Below, piece by piece: positions 54,296 to 64,000 of a stretch of DNA of 64,000 nucleotides. The notes below the pieces were generated by a model, which was not told the origin of the DNA, searched no databases, and worked only from the letters and a program-made list of their open reading frames with translations. Made by a program: the position numbers and the translations under genes. Origin of the DNA: Arthrobacter sp. M2012083 (GTDB taxonomy: Bacteria; Actinomycetota; Actinomycetes; Actinomycetales; Micrococcaceae); NCBI RefSeq assembly GCF_000281065.1, contig NZ_AKKK01000008.1:28647-92646 (forward strand), in the 5' to 3' direction. How positions within the stretch are numbered: the stretch's first letter is position 1; each line of letters opens with the position of its first letter.

Positions 54296-55219
54296 CTATT
54301 TCGCCTGCCCTGTTCCAGTTCCCGGAGCAAAGACCAAGACCGGTTTGGCGAAGCTGCCCGCGTCCGCCAGCAGTGCCACAAGCTCCCCCGACGGCGCGAA
54401 CGCTGCGGCAGGCTTTTCCGTCGTTGCGGCCTCCGGCGTTCCCGCTCCCGGGCCGGCAGCGATGCGACGGCCAAAGGAGATCTCTGTGGTTTCTTCCTCG
54501 CTCAGCTCCCGGTTGGGCATCAGGGAGCGTGCGGCCAGGGACATCTCCAGCACCTCGAGCTCTTCTGCCAGCTCCTCCAACGTGCGCGCTTGATCGAGGG
54601 AGTAGGGGCCAACTTGGGTCCTGCGCAGGGCTGTGAGGTGCCCACCGACGCCCAAGGCGTTACCGAGATCCCGGGCCAGCGCCCTGATGTACGTGCCGGA
54701 AGAACACTCAACGGTGACATCGACGTCAACTACCCTGCCGCCGTCGATCCTGCTGATGGAATGGACATCGAAGCGGTGAATGGTGACCGGACGTGCCGCG
54801 AGCTTGACCTCTTCGCCCGAGCGGACGCGGGCGTAGGAGCGTTCGCCGTTGACCTTGATGGCGCTGACGCTGCTGGGAACCTGCTGGATGGGCCCGGTGA
54901 GCGCGGCAACACCGGCGGCAACGGCTTCATCAGTAATGTCCGCTGCCGTGCGGGCCTCCGTAACCTCGCCCTCGGCGTCGTCAGTGATGGTGGTTTCGCC
55001 CAGCCTGATAGTGGCGGTGTACGTCTTGGACGTGCCCACGATGTAGGTCAGCAGGCGTGTGGCCTTGTTGATGCCGAGCACCAGGACGCCTGTTGCCATG
55101 GGATCAAGCGTGCCGGCGTGGCCCACTTTCCGGGTGCCGGCCAGCCGCCGCATCCGGCCAACCACATCATGGCTGGTCCATCCCTGCGGTTTGTCAACGA
55201 TTACCAGTCCAGAAAGCAC
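54296..55219 (-). CDS. truB: tRNA pseudouridine-55 synthase TruB
   Basis: Forms pseudouridine 55 in the T-loop of tRNA. 307 residues. KPQGWTSHDVVGRMRRLAG, catalytic Asp in GHAGTLDPMATGVLVLGI, and YTATIRLGETTITDDAEGE. The C-terminal extension carries an Ala/Pro-rich stretch after FGRRIAAG and a PUA-like end. Start GTG 55219 (VLSGLVIVDKPQ) fits the family N-terminus; the longer open frame is not conserved and runs into the divergent gene. Confidence 0.95.
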   Translation of the reverse strand: MLSGLVIVDKPQGWTSHDVVGRMRRLAGTRKVGHAGTLDPMATGVLVLGINKATRLLTYIVGTSKTYTATIRLGETTITDDAEGEVTEARTAADITDEAVAAGVAALTGPIQQVPSSVSAIKVNGERSYARVRSGEEVKLAARPVTIHRFDVHSISRIDGGRVVDVDVTVECSSGTYIRALARDLGNALGVGGHLTALRRTQVGPYSLDQARTLEELAEELEVLEMSLAARSLMPNRELSEEETTEISFGRRIAAGPGAGTPEAATTEKPAAAFAPSGELVALLADAGSFAKPVLVFAPGTGTGQAK

Positions 55220-55240
55220 GCTTACCAGTATATGGGTGGC

Positions 55241-55246
55241 TAGGAT
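55241..55246 (+). promoter_or_regulatory. Candidate -10 hexamer of the aminotransferase gene
   Basis: TAGGAT ends 7 nt before ATG 55254, indicating a leaderless transcript within the 34-bp gap to truB. Confidence 0.4.
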
Positions 55247-55253
55247 GGCTCCC

Positions 55254-56423
55254 ATGCCTGAGCTTGCCGCGCACGTCCGCGACGTCCCTGTGAACCAGAT
55301 CCGTGAGATCACCGAAGCTGCGTGGTCCACTCCCGGAGCAATCGTCCTCAGCATCGGGGAGCCGGGTTTTGCCTTACCCCGGCATATCCTCGACGCCGGC
55401 ATTGACTGCCTGGATCGCGATGAGACCAACTACACACCCAACGCCGGGATCCCTGCCCTCCGCGAAGCCTTTGCCGCCCGCTTCCGAGAACAGCAAAACG
55501 TGGATATCGGCGCGGAGCGTGTGTACGTAGTGGACGGCGCCCAGCAGGGACTGCACTTCGCCATGAGCCTCCTCCTCTCCCCTGGCGACGAGATTCTCAT
55601 CCCCAACCCCGGCTACCCCACCTTCGCCATGACCAGCAGGCTGCTGCACGCCGTGCCGGTTCAGTATCCGCTCTATCCGCACAACAATTTCCAGCCGCGC
55701 ATCGAGGACATCGAGGCTCTTATCACGCCAAGGACCCGCGTCCTCATATTGAACTCCCCTTCCAATCCCTTGGGCGCCGTCTTCAGCGAGGAGTCCACGC
55801 GCCAACTGGTGGAGCTTGCCGTTCGCCATGACCTTTGGATCATCTCCGACGAGTGCTATGAAGCTTTCACTTTCGATGTCCCCCATGTCAGTCCTGCCCG
55901 CTTCGACAGCGACCTCGCCGGTGAGGCCCGGGTCTTCACTTCCCTGACACTGTCCAAGACCTATGGGCTAACAGGCCTTCGGATTGGAGCGCTCATTTGC
56001 CCGCCAGGGTTCGAGCGGAAGATGAACAACGTGATGGAGTCAATCGTGTCCTGCGTCGCGTCGCCTTCGCAGTACGCCGCCTTGGCCGCGCTGACAGGGC
56101 CCCAGGACTATGTCTCCCAGGCTCGCGACCACTACCGGAGTAACCGGGATGCAGCCTCCGGCGTGCTGGCGAAGAAGGGAATTCCGTTCTTGGGTGCCCA
56201 AGGGGCTTTTTACCTTTGGGCTGACGTCTCGCACGTGAGCGGCGGGGACGTCAGGGCCTGGGTGCGGGCCTTCCTGGCTGAGTCCGGAGTGTCCTTCGCT
56301 CCGGGTACGGCATTCGGCTCGATCGGTGAAGGCTGGATCAGGATCGCCCTTTGCGGCGGTCAACAAGACCTTCTCGACGGCGTCAGCCGTCTCCCAGCCA
56401 AGGGTCCACTATCGGCTCCTTGA
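55254..56423 (+). CDS. Class I/II pyridoxal-phosphate aminotransferase
   Basis: 389-residue aspartate-aminotransferase-like enzyme. GEPGFALPRHILDA, NYTPNAGIPALREAFA, NPGYPTFAM, LNSPSNPLGAVFS, ISDECYEAF, and the PLP-lysine in LTLSKTYGLTGLRIGAL. The amino acid substrate is not clear; the sequence fits the group of aspartate/aromatic transaminases. Stands alone, divergent from truB and convergent with guaD. Confidence 0.88.
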   Translation: MPELAAHVRDVPVNQIREITEAAWSTPGAIVLSIGEPGFALPRHILDAGIDCLDRDETNYTPNAGIPALREAFAARFREQQNVDIGAERVYVVDGAQQGLHFAMSLLLSPGDEILIPNPGYPTFAMTSRLLHAVPVQYPLYPHNNFQPRIEDIEALITPRTRVLILNSPSNPLGAVFSEESTRQLVELAVRHDLWIISDECYEAFTFDVPHVSPARFDSDLAGEARVFTSLTLSKTYGLTGLRIGALICPPGFERKMNNVMESIVSCVASPSQYAALAALTGPQDYVSQARDHYRSNRDAASGVLAKKGIPFLGAQGAFYLWADVSHVSGGDVRAWVRAFLAESGVSFAPGTAFGSIGEGWIRIALCGGQQDLLDGVSRLPAKGPLSAP

Positions 56424-56434
56424 GTAAGGGGGGC

Positions 56435-56929
56435 TCAGTAGGCCGTCCGGTGCGCATGGTTCCGCCATGCGTCGAAGGGTTCATCGGAAGTGTCCAACTG
56501 CGCATGCTCCACGGGCAGCAGCTCCGGCCGGGTGCCTGCGAAATACTCGTAGAACACGGCGTCGTCGAAGCCTGCCCTGGCCGCTCCGTGCCGATCTGCA
56601 GCGAAGTAGACGTGCCCTATCCTTGCCCAGAGCGTGGCGGATAAGCACAACGGGCATGGCTCACAGCTGGCGTAGAGAACAGAACCCGTGAGGTCGAACC
56701 TCTTGGTCGCAGCTGCGGCACGGCGAATCGCCACCACTTCGGCATGTGCTGTGGGATCGTGGTCCCGCGTGACCCGGTTGACTCCCTCATGGACGGTTCC
56801 GTCCGGGGTGACCACGACGGCGCCGAAAGGGCCGCCGCCGTCGGAAACGTTGTGCACGGCCAGCTTGATGGCCAGATTCAGGTATTCATCACGTTGCTGA
56901 GCACTGTGCGGCGACATGCTCCCGATCAT
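56435..56929 (-). CDS. guaD: Guanine deaminase-like nucleoside deaminase
   Basis: 164-residue zinc cytidine-deaminase-fold enzyme. Zinc and catalytic residues: HAE in DPTAHAEVVAIR and the two Cys in YASCEPCPLCLSA. The C-terminus DAWRNHAHRTAY closely resembles Bacillus GuaD, unlike tRNA adenosine deaminase TadA, so guanine is the probable substrate. MIGSM start; ATG 56917 is an alternative. Confidence 0.85.
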   Translation of the reverse strand: MIGSMSPHSAQQRDEYLNLAIKLAVHNVSDGGGPFGAVVVTPDGTVHEGVNRVTRDHDPTAHAEVVAIRRAAAATKRFDLTGSVLYASCEPCPLCLSATLWARIGHVYFAADRHGAARAGFDDAVFYEYFAGTRPELLPVEHAQLDTSDEPFDAWRNHAHRTAY

Positions 56930-56950
56930 AGCGAGTTTGAGTACAACAAA

Positions 56951-56977
56951 TGCCCCTAAGAAGTGTTCTTAGGGGCA
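56951..56977. terminator. Terminator of the rimP-nusA-ylxR-infB-rbfA unit
   Basis: 12-bp arms TGCCCCTAAGAA (56951-56962) and TTCTTAGGGGCA (56966-56977); on the minus strand TTTGTTGT follows. It lies 15 bp past rbfA. Confidence 0.85.
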
Positions 56978-56992
56978 TCAGCTGCACAGAAA

Positions 56993-57496
56993 CTAGCGGT
57001 TGGCGTCTTCGTCGAGTTCGTTATCGCCGGAAAGGTCAGTGTCCTCTTCGTCGAAGTCGTCCTCGTCGAGGTCCTCCGGAGAGTCGCCCTTGTAAGGGTC
57101 TGCCTCGCCTGCGTGCTTGGCACTGGCAGCCAAAGCGGCTACCTCTGCGTCGCGACGCTTGGCTTCACGGAGGAGCTCCTCAAGGTTGGAAGCATTAACC
57201 GGAATCTGGTCGGCCACAAACTCGAGTGTCGGAGTAAGGCGAACAGTGATGTTGCGGCCGACTTCCTGGCGCAGCACACCCTTGGCCTTCTCCAGCGCCC
57301 TGGCAGCATCTGCCTGGGCAACGTCGTCACCAAAAACGGTGTAGTAGATGGTGGCGTGCTGAAGGTCGTTGGTGACGCGGGCGTCCGTGACCGTGATGGA
57401 CTCGACGCGCGGATCCTTGACCCGGCGTCCGAGGGCCTCAGCGACGACGACCTTTATCCGCTGTGCCAGCTTGGCAGCGCGTGCGGGATCAGCCAT
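56993..57496 (-). CDS. rbfA: Ribosome-binding factor A with acidic tail
   Basis: 30S maturation and cold-adaptation factor. Residues 1 to ~115 form the KH-type RbfA domain (RIKVVVAEALGRRVKDPRVESITVTDARVT; LTPTLEFVADQIP). Residues ~130-167 form an acidic tail rich in Asp/Glu (EDLDEDDFDEEDTDLSGDNE). The tail is absent in E. coli. A good GGAGGAAG precedes the ATG. Follows infB by 81 bp. Confidence 0.95.
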   Translation of the reverse strand: MADPARAAKLAQRIKVVVAEALGRRVKDPRVESITVTDARVTNDLQHATIYYTVFGDDVAQADAARALEKAKGVLRQEVGRNITVRLTPTLEFVADQIPVNASNLEELLREAKRRDAEVAALAASAKHAGEADPYKGDSPEDLDEDDFDEEDTDLSGDNELDEDANR

Positions 57497-57577
57497 GACT
57501 TCCTCCTGGAAAGTAGAAAAGGGGAAGGAACGGGTCCGCCGGGGCTACCCGACGGACCCGTTCCATACGGAACCTGG

Positions 57578-60478
57578 TTAGCTACGCGGCTTTTCGCGCA
57601 TCTCGAAGGTCTCGATGATGTCGCCTTCAGTGATGTCATTGAAGGAGCCAAGACCGATACCACACTCGAAGTCGGTGCGGACTTCGGTGGCGTCATCCTT
57701 GAAGCGCTTGAGCGTCTCAACGGTGAGGTTGTCACCGATGACCTTGCCGTCGCGGCTGACACGTGCCTTGGAGTTACGGCGGATGATGCCCGTGCGGACG
57801 ATCGAGCCGGCGATGTTACCGAACTTGGAAGAACGGAAGACTTCGCGGACCTCGGCAGTACCGAGCTGGACTTCTTCGTATTCCGGCTTGAGCATGCCCT
57901 TGAGGGCCATCTCGATGTCATCGATTGCTGCGTAGATGACCGAGTAGAAGCGCATGTCCACGCCTTCACGGTCAGCCAGTTCAGCAACACGCTCGGCCGG
58001 CTTGACGTTGAAGCCGATGATGATGGCGTTGTCCACCGTGGCGAGGTTGACGTCATTCTGCGTGATGGCACCCACACCGCGGTGGATGACGCGAAGCTGA
58101 ACGTCGTCGTCCCCGACGTCGATCTTGAGCAAGGCGTCTTCGAGGGCTTCCACGGCACCGGACACGTCACCCTTGAGGATGAGGTTGAGGGTGTCGATCT
58201 TGCCTTCGGCAACGGCCTGGTCGAAGTCTTCCAGGCTGATGCGCTTGCGCCGCTTGGCCAGTGCAGCGTTGCGGTCGGCAGCTTCACGCTTCTCAGCGAT
58301 CTGACGGGCCGTACGCTCGTCAGGTGTCACCAGGAAGGTGTCACCAGCACGCGGCACGTTGGACAGGCCGAGGACCTGGACCGGGCGGGACGGCAGTGCG
58401 ACATCGAGTGCCTCGCCGTTCTCGTCGAACATGGCGCGGACGCGGCCGTGAGCCGTGCCGGCCACGATGGTGTCGCCCACTGCCAGGGTTCCGGACTGCA
58501 CCAGGACGGTAGCAACGGCACCGCGGCCCTTGTCGAGGTTCGCTTCGATGGCAATGCCTCGAGCGTCCTTGTCCGGGTTGGCGCGCAGATCCAGTGCGGC
58601 ATCGGCCGTCAGAAGAACGGCGTCGATCAGTTCGTCGATGTTGAGGTTCTGGCGGGCAGAGACCTCAACGAACATGGTGTCTCCACCGTATTCTTCGGGA
58701 ACCAGGCCGTACTCGGTCAGCTGGCCCTTGACCTTGTCAGGGTTGGCGCCTTCCTTGTCGATCTTGTTCACGGCGACGACGATCGGCACGTTTGCTGCCT
58801 GGGCGTGGTTGAGTGCTTCCACCGTCTGCGGCATAACACCGTCGTCGGCTGCGACAACCAGGATCGCGATGTCAGTGACCTTGGCACCACGCGCACGCAT
58901 GGCCGTGAAGGCCTCGTGACCGGGGGTATCAATGAAGGTGATATCGCGGGCCGTGCCCTCGTGGACGTGGCTGATCTGGTAAGCACCGATGTGCTGGGTG
59001 ATGCCACCATGCTCGCCGGCCACAACGTTCGAGTTGCGGATGGCATCCAACAGACGGGTCTTACCGTGGTCAACGTGACCCATGACGGTGACAACCGGTG
59101 CGCGGGCCTCAAGGACGTCGTCGCCTTCGGCGTCGAGTTCGTCCTGGATGTTGATGTCGAACTGGTCCAGCAGCTCGCGCTCTTCATCCTCGGGGGAAAC
59201 AACCTGGAGCTTGTAGCCGAGTTCGGCGCCAAGCAGGCCAAAGGTGTCTTCGTCCAGGGACTGCGTAGCCGTAGCCATCTCACCGAGGTGGAACAGTACG
59301 GTTACCAGCGATGCGGGGTTCGCATCGATCTTCTCGGCAAAGTCCGTGATGGACGAGCCACGACGAAGGCGGATGATGGTCTCGCCGTCACCGCGGGGTA
59401 CTGATACGCCGCCCAGCGACGGAGCACTCATCTGCTCCAGTTCCTGGCGCTTGGCACGCTTCGACTTGCGCTGCTTGCCACGACCGGCGCCGCCCTTACC
59501 GAAGGCACCCTGTGTGCCACCGCGACCGCGACCACCCTTGCCGAAGCCACCGCCGGCGGGAGCGCCGCCACCGGTGCCTGCACCAGGTGCGCCACCGGGA
59601 CGACCGGGCCCGCCACCTGGACGGCCTGCGCCACCCGGACGGCCTGCGCCACCGGGAGCCGGACGCTCAGTGCGGTTGGGCATCATGCCCGGAGTAGGAC
59701 GGTTTCCGGCACCCGGACCTCCGGCGGGACGCGGAGCGCCCGGACGGGGTGCACCGGGGCGCGGTGCGCCCGGACGGGGCCCACCGGTACCTGCTGCGGG
59801 ACGGGGTCCGCCTGCGCCAGCCGCAGGACGCGGTCCACCGGGGCGTTCGCCATCGTTGCGGCGTTCGCCTCGGGGCATGCCCTGGGACGGTGCAAACGGG
59901 TTGTTGCCCGGACGCGGCGGACGGTCTCCATCGCCGCCACGGCCCCGGGGCATGCCCTGGGACGTAGCAAACGGGTTGTTGCCCGGACGGGGACCGCCGG
60001 GACGCGGAGCCTGGCCACCTTGACGTGCCGGGGCCGGAGTCTCTGCTTTGGGAGCAGGACGGGCGCCGGGCTTGGCCGAAACCGGGGTGGATGCGGCAGG
60101 AGCCGCGGGAGCCGCCGGGGCAGGGGCTGCCGGCGCAGTGGCAGCAGGAGCTGCCGGTGTAGTGGCAGCCGGAGTTGCCGGTGTAGTAGCAGCCGGAGCG
60201 GGGGCTGCAGGTGCCGGTGCCGGAGCCTTCGGCGCTGCAGGACCCGGTGCCGGCGCTGCCGGACGGGATGCTGCGGGAGCTTTGGGGGCTGCAGCGGGTG
60301 CGGCGGCTTTGGCAGCGCCGGCACCCGGGTAGGCGTCGCGAAGTTTCTTCACGACGGGGGCCTCAATGGTTGAAGAGGCGGAGCGAACGAATTCGCCCAA
60401 TTCCTGCAGTTTGGTTACTGCATCTTTGGAAGTAATACCGAGCTCTTTGGCGAGCTCATGTACGCGGACCTTGGCCAC
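57578..60478 (-). CDS. infB: Translation initiation factor IF-2
   Basis: GTPase delivering fMet-tRNA to the 30S. 966 residues. N-terminal IF2-N ([21 protein letters not shown]), then ~330 residues of low-complexity Ala/Pro then Gly/Arg/Pro, then IF2-N2, and the G domain with [17 protein letters not shown] and NKIDK, followed by domains II-IV. Start GTG 60478 with AGGAG close upstream. The low-complexity part is encoded by about 59,430-60,330. Confidence 0.97.
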   Translation of the reverse strand: MAKVRVHELAKELGITSKDAVTKLQELGEFVRSASSTIEAPVVKKLRDAYPGAGAAKAAAPAAAPKAPAASRPAAPAPGPAAPKAPAPAPAAPAPAATTPATPAATTPAAPAATAPAAPAPAAPAAPAASTPVSAKPGARPAPKAETPAPARQGGQAPRPGGPRPGNNPFATSQGMPRGRGGDGDRPPRPGNNPFAPSQGMPRGERRNDGERPGGPRPAAGAGGPRPAAGTGGPRPGAPRPGAPRPGAPRPAGGPGAGNRPTPGMMPNRTERPAPGGAGRPGGAGRPGGGPGRPGGAPGAGTGGGAPAGGGFGKGGRGRGGTQGAFGKGGAGRGKQRKSKRAKRQELEQMSAPSLGGVSVPRGDGETIIRLRRGSSITDFAEKIDANPASLVTVLFHLGEMATATQSLDEDTFGLLGAELGYKLQVVSPEDEERELLDQFDINIQDELDAEGDDVLEARAPVVTVMGHVDHGKTRLLDAIRNSNVVAGEHGGITQHIGAYQISHVHEGTARDITFIDTPGHEAFTAMRARGAKVTDIAILVVAADDGVMPQTVEALNHAQAANVPIVVAVNKIDKEGANPDKVKGQLTEYGLVPEEYGGDTMFVEVSARQNLNIDELIDAVLLTADAALDLRANPDKDARGIAIEANLDKGRGAVATVLVQSGTLAVGDTIVAGTAHGRVRAMFDENGEALDVALPSRPVQVLGLSNVPRAGDTFLVTPDERTARQIAEKREAADRNAALAKRRKRISLEDFDQAVAEGKIDTLNLILKGDVSGAVEALEDALLKIDVGDDDVQLRVIHRGVGAITQNDVNLATVDNAIIIGFNVKPAERVAELADREGVDMRFYSVIYAAIDDIEMALKGMLKPEYEEVQLGTAEVREVFRSSKFGNIAGSIVRTGIIRRNSKARVSRDGKVIGDNLTVETLKRFKDDATEVRTDFECGIGLGSFNDITEGDIIETFEMREKPRS

Positions 60479-60630
60479 ATTTCTCCTGTCTCGGTCCGCA
60501 CCGAGCCAGGCACGAACCGTCTACTTCTTACTGCGGGCCTTCTCCGCTTGCGCGATTGAAAGGCCCATTGCAGAGCGCAACAAAGTTGTCATCGTTACGC
60601 ACTCATCGCTGGGAACTCATCGGGTTTCCA

Positions 60631-60972
60631 TCAGTTTTCTGACCCGCTTTCAGGTTTGGACGGTTTTCCTGCGGCGGCCGGGGCCTCCACAAGTGGCGTG
60701 CCGGACATCAGGTATCGTTCCACGGCGCCTATATCGGAAGCACCCGCAAGGGCCCTTCCAAAAGCTCGCCGCTTGATCGCCAATGCCAAGCACTTTTCGC
60801 TGGGATGCAGCCACGCACCCCTGCCGGCCATCCGGCGTCGTTCATCCACCAGGACAGCGGACGAACCGCTGCCTTGGGCGACCAGCCGGACAAGCTCGGA
60901 CCGGGAGCCTTGCTTCCGGCATCCGATGCACGTGCGAACAGGCCCGTGGCCATGTTCAAGCAGTTCAGCCAC
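60631..60972 (-). CDS. ylxR: YlxR family protein (DUF448)
   Basis: Small RNA-binding-like protein of the nusA-infB locus. RTCIGCRKQGSRSELVRLV, RRMAGRGAWLHPSEKCLALAIKRRAFGRAL are the family blocks. Role unknown; structures of relatives suggest RNA binding. Start GTG 60972 is most probable (113 residues). The frame is open to an ATG at 61080, which would add 36 residues of unlikely sequence. A 152-bp gap separates it from infB. Confidence 0.85.
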   Translation of the reverse strand: MAELLEHGHGPVRTCIGCRKQGSRSELVRLVAQGSGSSAVLVDERRRMAGRGAWLHPSEKCLALAIKRRAFGRALAGASDIGAVERYLMSGTPLVEAPAAAGKPSKPESGSEN

Positions 60973-61139
60973 GACGTGTCCAACCTGCCTTACGCTACTG
61001 GCACCCGACGGGCCCCCATCCTGCTCGTGCAGCTGAGGCACGCCAAAGCGCGCGGATACCGGACGTAAGCCCGGTTCCATCTAGTCTAGCCCCCCGGCCC
61101 CGGTCTCCCGAAACCAAGTACGCCGCCAGCGCGGCGCGG

Positions 61140-61162
61140 AACCGGCGGCACGACCGCCGGTT
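61140..61162. other. Hairpin after nusA
   Basis: Arms AACCGGCGG (61140-61148) and CCGCCGGTT (61154-61162) with a 5-nt loop and no T-run. It lies just after the nusA stop; a TAGACT hexamer about 70 nt further suggests an internal promoter for ylxR-infB. Confidence 0.4.
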
Positions 61163-61168
61163 GAACCG

Positions 61169-62149
61169 CTAGTCCGTCTTGGCCGGAGCAGCGTCCGAGA
61201 CGATATCAATGCGCCAGCCAGTCAGCTTGGCCGCGAGTCGGGCGTTCTGGCCTTCTTTCCCGATCGCCAGTGAAAGCTGGTAATCGGGCACCACCACGCG
61301 GGCGGAACGGGTGGACTCATCCGTGATGGTGACGGAATTCACTCTCGACGGCGACAACGAGTTGGCGATGAAGGTCGCGGGATCGTCGCTGAAGTCGACA
61401 ATGTCGATCTTTTCGTCGTTGAGTTCGGTCATGACTGCCCGGACACGGGATCCCATTTCACCGATGCAGGCACCCTTGGCATTGACGCCGGGAGTGTTCG
61501 CCTTAACGGCAATCTTGGTGCGGTGACCGGCTTCGCGGGCCAGGGCCACGATCTCCACGGAGTGGTCCGCAATTTCCGGAACTTCCATTTCGAACAGCTT
61601 CCGGACCAGGCCAGGGTGCGAGCGGGACAACGTGATTGATGGGCCTTTAGCACCGCGGTGTACGTCCACCACGAAGGCACGCAAGCGGCTTCCGTGGAGG
61701 TACTTCTCACCCGGGACCTGCTCGGGTGGTGGCAGCAACGCTTCCACAGCTCCAAGGTTGACCTGAATCATGTGCGGGTTGTTGCCCTGCTGGATCATGC
61801 CGGCTACCAGCTCGCCTTCACGGCCCTTGAACTCGCCCAGCACGTTGTCGTCTTCCACGTCACGAAGGCGCTGCAGGATGATCTGGCGGGCGGTGCTTGC
61901 CGCGATGCGGCCGAAACCGGCCGGAGTGTCCTCGAACTCGCCGATGGGCTCGCCGTCGTCGTCGATTTCCGTGGCCCAAATGGTCACGTGGCCGCTCTTG
62001 CGGTCCAGTTCAGCGCGGGCCTTTTCGAAGGCACCGGGCGTCTTGTGGTACGCCACCAGCAGCGCCTGCTCGATAGTGGGAATCAGGAGATCCAGCGGGA
62101 TTTCACGCTCACGCTCCAGGAGTCTCAGTGCGCTCATGTCAATATCCAT
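61169..62149 (-). CDS. nusA: Transcription termination/antitermination factor NusA
   Basis: 326-residue NusA of the short actinobacterial form. N-terminal polymerase-binding domain ([27 protein letters not shown]), S1 domain, KH1 and KH2 ([42 protein letters not shown]). The C-terminal acidic repeats of E. coli NusA are absent. ATG at 62149 overlaps the rimP stop by one base. GAGGAGG precedes it. Confidence 0.97.
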   Translation of the reverse strand: MDIDMSALRLLEREREIPLDLLIPTIEQALLVAYHKTPGAFEKARAELDRKSGHVTIWATEIDDDGEPIGEFEDTPAGFGRIAASTARQIILQRLRDVEDDNVLGEFKGREGELVAGMIQQGNNPHMIQVNLGAVEALLPPPEQVPGEKYLHGSRLRAFVVDVHRGAKGPSITLSRSHPGLVRKLFEMEVPEIADHSVEIVALAREAGHRTKIAVKANTPGVNAKGACIGEMGSRVRAVMTELNDEKIDIVDFSDDPATFIANSLSPSRVNSVTITDESTRSARVVVPDYQLSLAIGKEGQNARLAAKLTGWRIDIVSDAAPAKTD

Positions 62150-62760
62150 TAGGCCTCCTCGGAAGGTCCGTTGTGCTCGTCTTCCAGCGCAGCCTCGTGG
62201 AGGTGGCTGAATTCAATCTCGACTTTTCCTTGGCGGATCCTGTCGAAAGGAATAGTGATGGGTTCGCCCTGTTTGGGCTTCATGCCCTTCTTGACCTCGT
62301 GCTCGGGAATGAGCGTCACGGCGTCATCCCCAACCGAGGCGATACGGCCCAGGAGGTTGTCCCCTTGGATGACATTGACCCTGACCATGCGGCCGCGGGC
62401 ACGGTGCCAGTGACGCGGTTCGGTCAGGGGACGGCCTACTCCCGGGGAAGAAACCTCAAGGTCGTACGGACGGCCGTCGTCATGGGGGTCGTTGTCCAGA
62501 ATATCGGACAGGCCTCGGGAGACGTCCGCGATGGCGTCAAGGCTAACGCCCCCGGTCTCCTCCTGCGGAAGGTCCACGACGACGTGGACCGTGCGGTGTG
62601 AACCGGCAACGTGGATGGAAACATCCTCGAGGTAGAGCCTGCTGGCAAGGACGGCCGGTTCAAGCAGGGCCTTAAGCCTGCTCTCTTCCGGGTTGTGGAT
62701 GGTGGCCGTTGAGTTCGATTCAGAACGGTCTGTTGAAGTCGTGGCTTCCGAGTCACTCAC
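62149..62760 (-). CDS. rimP: Ribosome maturation factor RimP
   Basis: 30S assembly factor, 203 residues. [50 protein letters not shown] are the conserved blocks; Sm-like C-terminal domain with [14 protein letters not shown]. An N-terminal Ser/Thr-rich extension of about 25 residues. Start GTG 62760 with GGGAGG upstream. First gene of the unit; divergent from the DUF4439-type gene. Confidence 0.94.
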   Translation of the reverse strand: MSDSEATTSTDRSESNSTATIHNPEESRLKALLEPAVLASRLYLEDVSIHVAGSHRTVHVVVDLPQEETGGVSLDAIADVSRGLSDILDNDPHDDGRPYDLEVSSPGVGRPLTEPRHWHRARGRMVRVNVIQGDNLLGRIASVGDDAVTLIPEHEVKKGMKPKQGEPITIPFDRIRQGKVEIEFSHLHEAALEDEHNGPSEEA

Positions 62761-62865
62761 GTTGCCCGCCGCCTCCCGATAGATGTTGTTGTGACTACTA
62801 GCCTAACGATTTTCCCGGCAACTTGGTGCACGGACTTCCCCGTCCACGTGACACCATGGTCTGTT

Positions 62866-63963
62866 GTGAACGGGCAGACAAGCGAAAAAAGACGAACACC
62901 ACCCTGGGGCCGGGTTGTGCTGGTTGCCGTGGTGGCGCTGCTTGTTGCGGGCACCGGAATGGTGCTTATTCCGCGTGATTCCGGCACTCCCCCGTCGGTT
63001 CCCTTCTCCGAAACCGCCCGGATCGTAGCGCTGAAGGACACGCTGCTGCTGCGGGAATCAGCCACCTTGCTCGCTGAGGCGTCGGCTTCTGATGCCGGGA
63101 AGCCGACACTGGGCAACGCTGTGACTTTGCTGACAACCCATGCGCAGGCTCTGCAGGGCCCCAGCGGTGTTGCGTCCCGCGCCCCATCCTCCACCGGTCC
63201 GGCCACTGCTGATCAAGAGAGTGCAGCCACACCAACCAGCCGCGCATCCTTCCTGACCGGGTTGGCTGACAGCGGGCAAAAGCGACTGGACGACGCCCGC
63301 GAGGCCGACGGCGGGATCGCCCGGCTGCTCGCCGCCGTCGGAACCGCGCAGCTGCTTCAGGCGGAAAGGCTCGCTGCCGAGTGGCAGCTACTGCTGCCAC
63401 AGCGGCCAACAGCAGCGGACACCCATTCTCCTGCGGAAACGCCCTTGGCGGCCTCCTGCCCATCAGCCAGCCCCACACCGGAGCCGACGTCCGCCACTAC
63501 CGACACAGCCCTGGCTGCCGTGGTTCGCTCGCAACAAGAAGCGATCTACGTTTACCAAGTGGCACTGAAGCGGCTGGACACTTCGAACTCGGCGACTGCT
63601 GCCAAGTACTTGCAAATGCACGAGGCCCAGCTCCAGCAGGCAGAATCACTCACCAGCGCCAATTGCGCAGAAGCGCCTCATGGCGAGGCCGGCTACCGGC
63701 TGCCGGAACAGTTCGCCCAGGACCCTGCCGCTTTCCTGGGTTCCGTGGAACGTGCTTTACTGCCTCGACTCGGTGATCTGGTGGCACTGTCTACGGATGA
63801 GACCCGCACGTGGGCCGTTGACGGCCTTCTGGCCGCTGCCCGCAGGAGCACTGCCTGGGGAGCGGCGCTACCTGAGCTGCCGGGACTCATGTTCGACGTC
63901 GGCGAGCTACCTTCGCTGCCGACGCCCACCACTACACCCGCATCCACCTCCGACGGCGGATAG
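62866..63963 (+). CDS. DUF4439-type membrane-anchored protein
   Basis: About 365 residues. After KRRTPPWGR a transmembrane helix (VVLVAVVALLVAGTGMVLI), then an extracytoplasmic helical region, an Ala/Ser/Thr/Pro linker, and a C-terminal domain (about 225-345) of the ferritin-like DUF4439 type: AAVVRSQQEAIYVYQVALKRL and YLQMHEAQLQQAESL. No ferritin metal motif is complete by eye. A similar gene sits next to rimP in M. tuberculosis. Start is uncertain: GTG 62866 is preferred, GTG 62848 and 62791 are alternatives. Confidence 0.75.
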   Translation: MNGQTSEKRRTPPWGRVVLVAVVALLVAGTGMVLIPRDSGTPPSVPFSETARIVALKDTLLLRESATLLAEASASDAGKPTLGNAVTLLTTHAQALQGPSGVASRAPSSTGPATADQESAATPTSRASFLTGLADSGQKRLDDAREADGGIARLLAAVGTAQLLQAERLAAEWQLLLPQRPTAADTHSPAETPLAASCPSASPTPEPTSATTDTALAAVVRSQQEAIYVYQVALKRLDTSNSATAAKYLQMHEAQLQQAESLTSANCAEAPHGEAGYRLPEQFAQDPAAFLGSVERALLPRLGDLVALSTDETRTWAVDGLLAAARRSTAWGAALPELPGLMFDVGELPSLPTPTTTPASTSDGG

Positions 63964-64000
63964 GCGAGCCTAGCCATGCTGGTCACGGCGGGGTGCCCGG

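Noticed and set aside
56963..59404. 813-codon open frame on the plus strand
   Set aside because: Antisense to rbfA and infB; composition mirrors their codons.

Overview
The window is about 64 kb of high-GC chromosome from an actinobacterium, most likely Micrococcaceae (Arthrobacter/Paenarthrobacter). The reasons are gene order (lexA-hflX-dapF-miaAB-recX-recA-clgR-cinA-pgsA-ftsK-rnj-dapA, as in mycobacteria), a dual-specificity HisA/PriA, the ClgR regulator, many GTG/TTG starts, and long Ala/Pro-rich tails on translation proteins. It is core genome: no rRNA, tRNA, IS element, prophage or CRISPR array was seen. The left edge cuts pheS; the right edge falls just after a DUF4439-type gene.

Layout. 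1-8 kb: pheS (partial), an LppM-like lipoprotein, a membrane protein with an HEERH motif, a SIMPL protein, pyroglutamyl peptidase, a radical SAM protein, a Nudix hydrolase, an MFS transporter and a TrmH/SpoU methyltransferase. 8-11 kb: infC-rpmI-rplT behind a structured leader, with infC starting at AUU; divergent DUF1844 gene. 11-17 kb: an MFS transporter, an SseB-like protein and a histidine cluster (hisC-hisB-hisH-small membrane ORF-priA). 17-30 kb: lexA with a divergent LysM cell-division-inhibitor-like gene, dinG, hflX, a methyltransferase, dapF, miaA, miaB, recX, recA, DUF3046, a MarR regulator and clgR. 30-39 kb: cinA, pgsA, ftsK, rnj, dapA, a short DUF222-like gene, a membrane acyltransferase-like protein and dapB. 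39-47.5 kb: molybdenum cofactor cluster (moaE, mog, moaC, moeA, divergent moaA-moaD) with a sulfite-oxidase-like molybdoenzyme in one operon with a two-component system. 47.5-56 kb: DUF1579-like protein, M16 protease, pnp, rpsO, ribF, two small membrane proteins, truB and an aminotransferase. 56-64 kb: guanine deaminase, then rimP-nusA-ylxR-infB-rbfA, and a DUF4439-type protein.

How the parts work together. Four places carry LexA-type boxes of the form TCGAAC-N4-(A/G)TTCGA: lexA with its divergent LysM gene, recA-recX, the radical SAM gene, and the short DUF222-like gene. recA also has a LexA-independent promoter resembling the mycobacterial RecA-NDp (PafBC) type. clgR has a SigR/SigH-like promoter. 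The translation genes carry cis-regulatory signs: an intrinsic terminator in the infC leader, the AUU start, and tails on IF-3, L20, IF-2 and RbfA. Many monocistronic genes look leaderless, with a -10 hexamer 6-7 nt before the start codon.

Nothing here is a clearly new multi-gene system. The best leads are the SOS-controlled solo DUF222 module, the infC leader, the extra C-terminal domain on L20, the SOS-controlled radical SAM enzyme, and the 520-bp gene-free stretch upstream of hflX.
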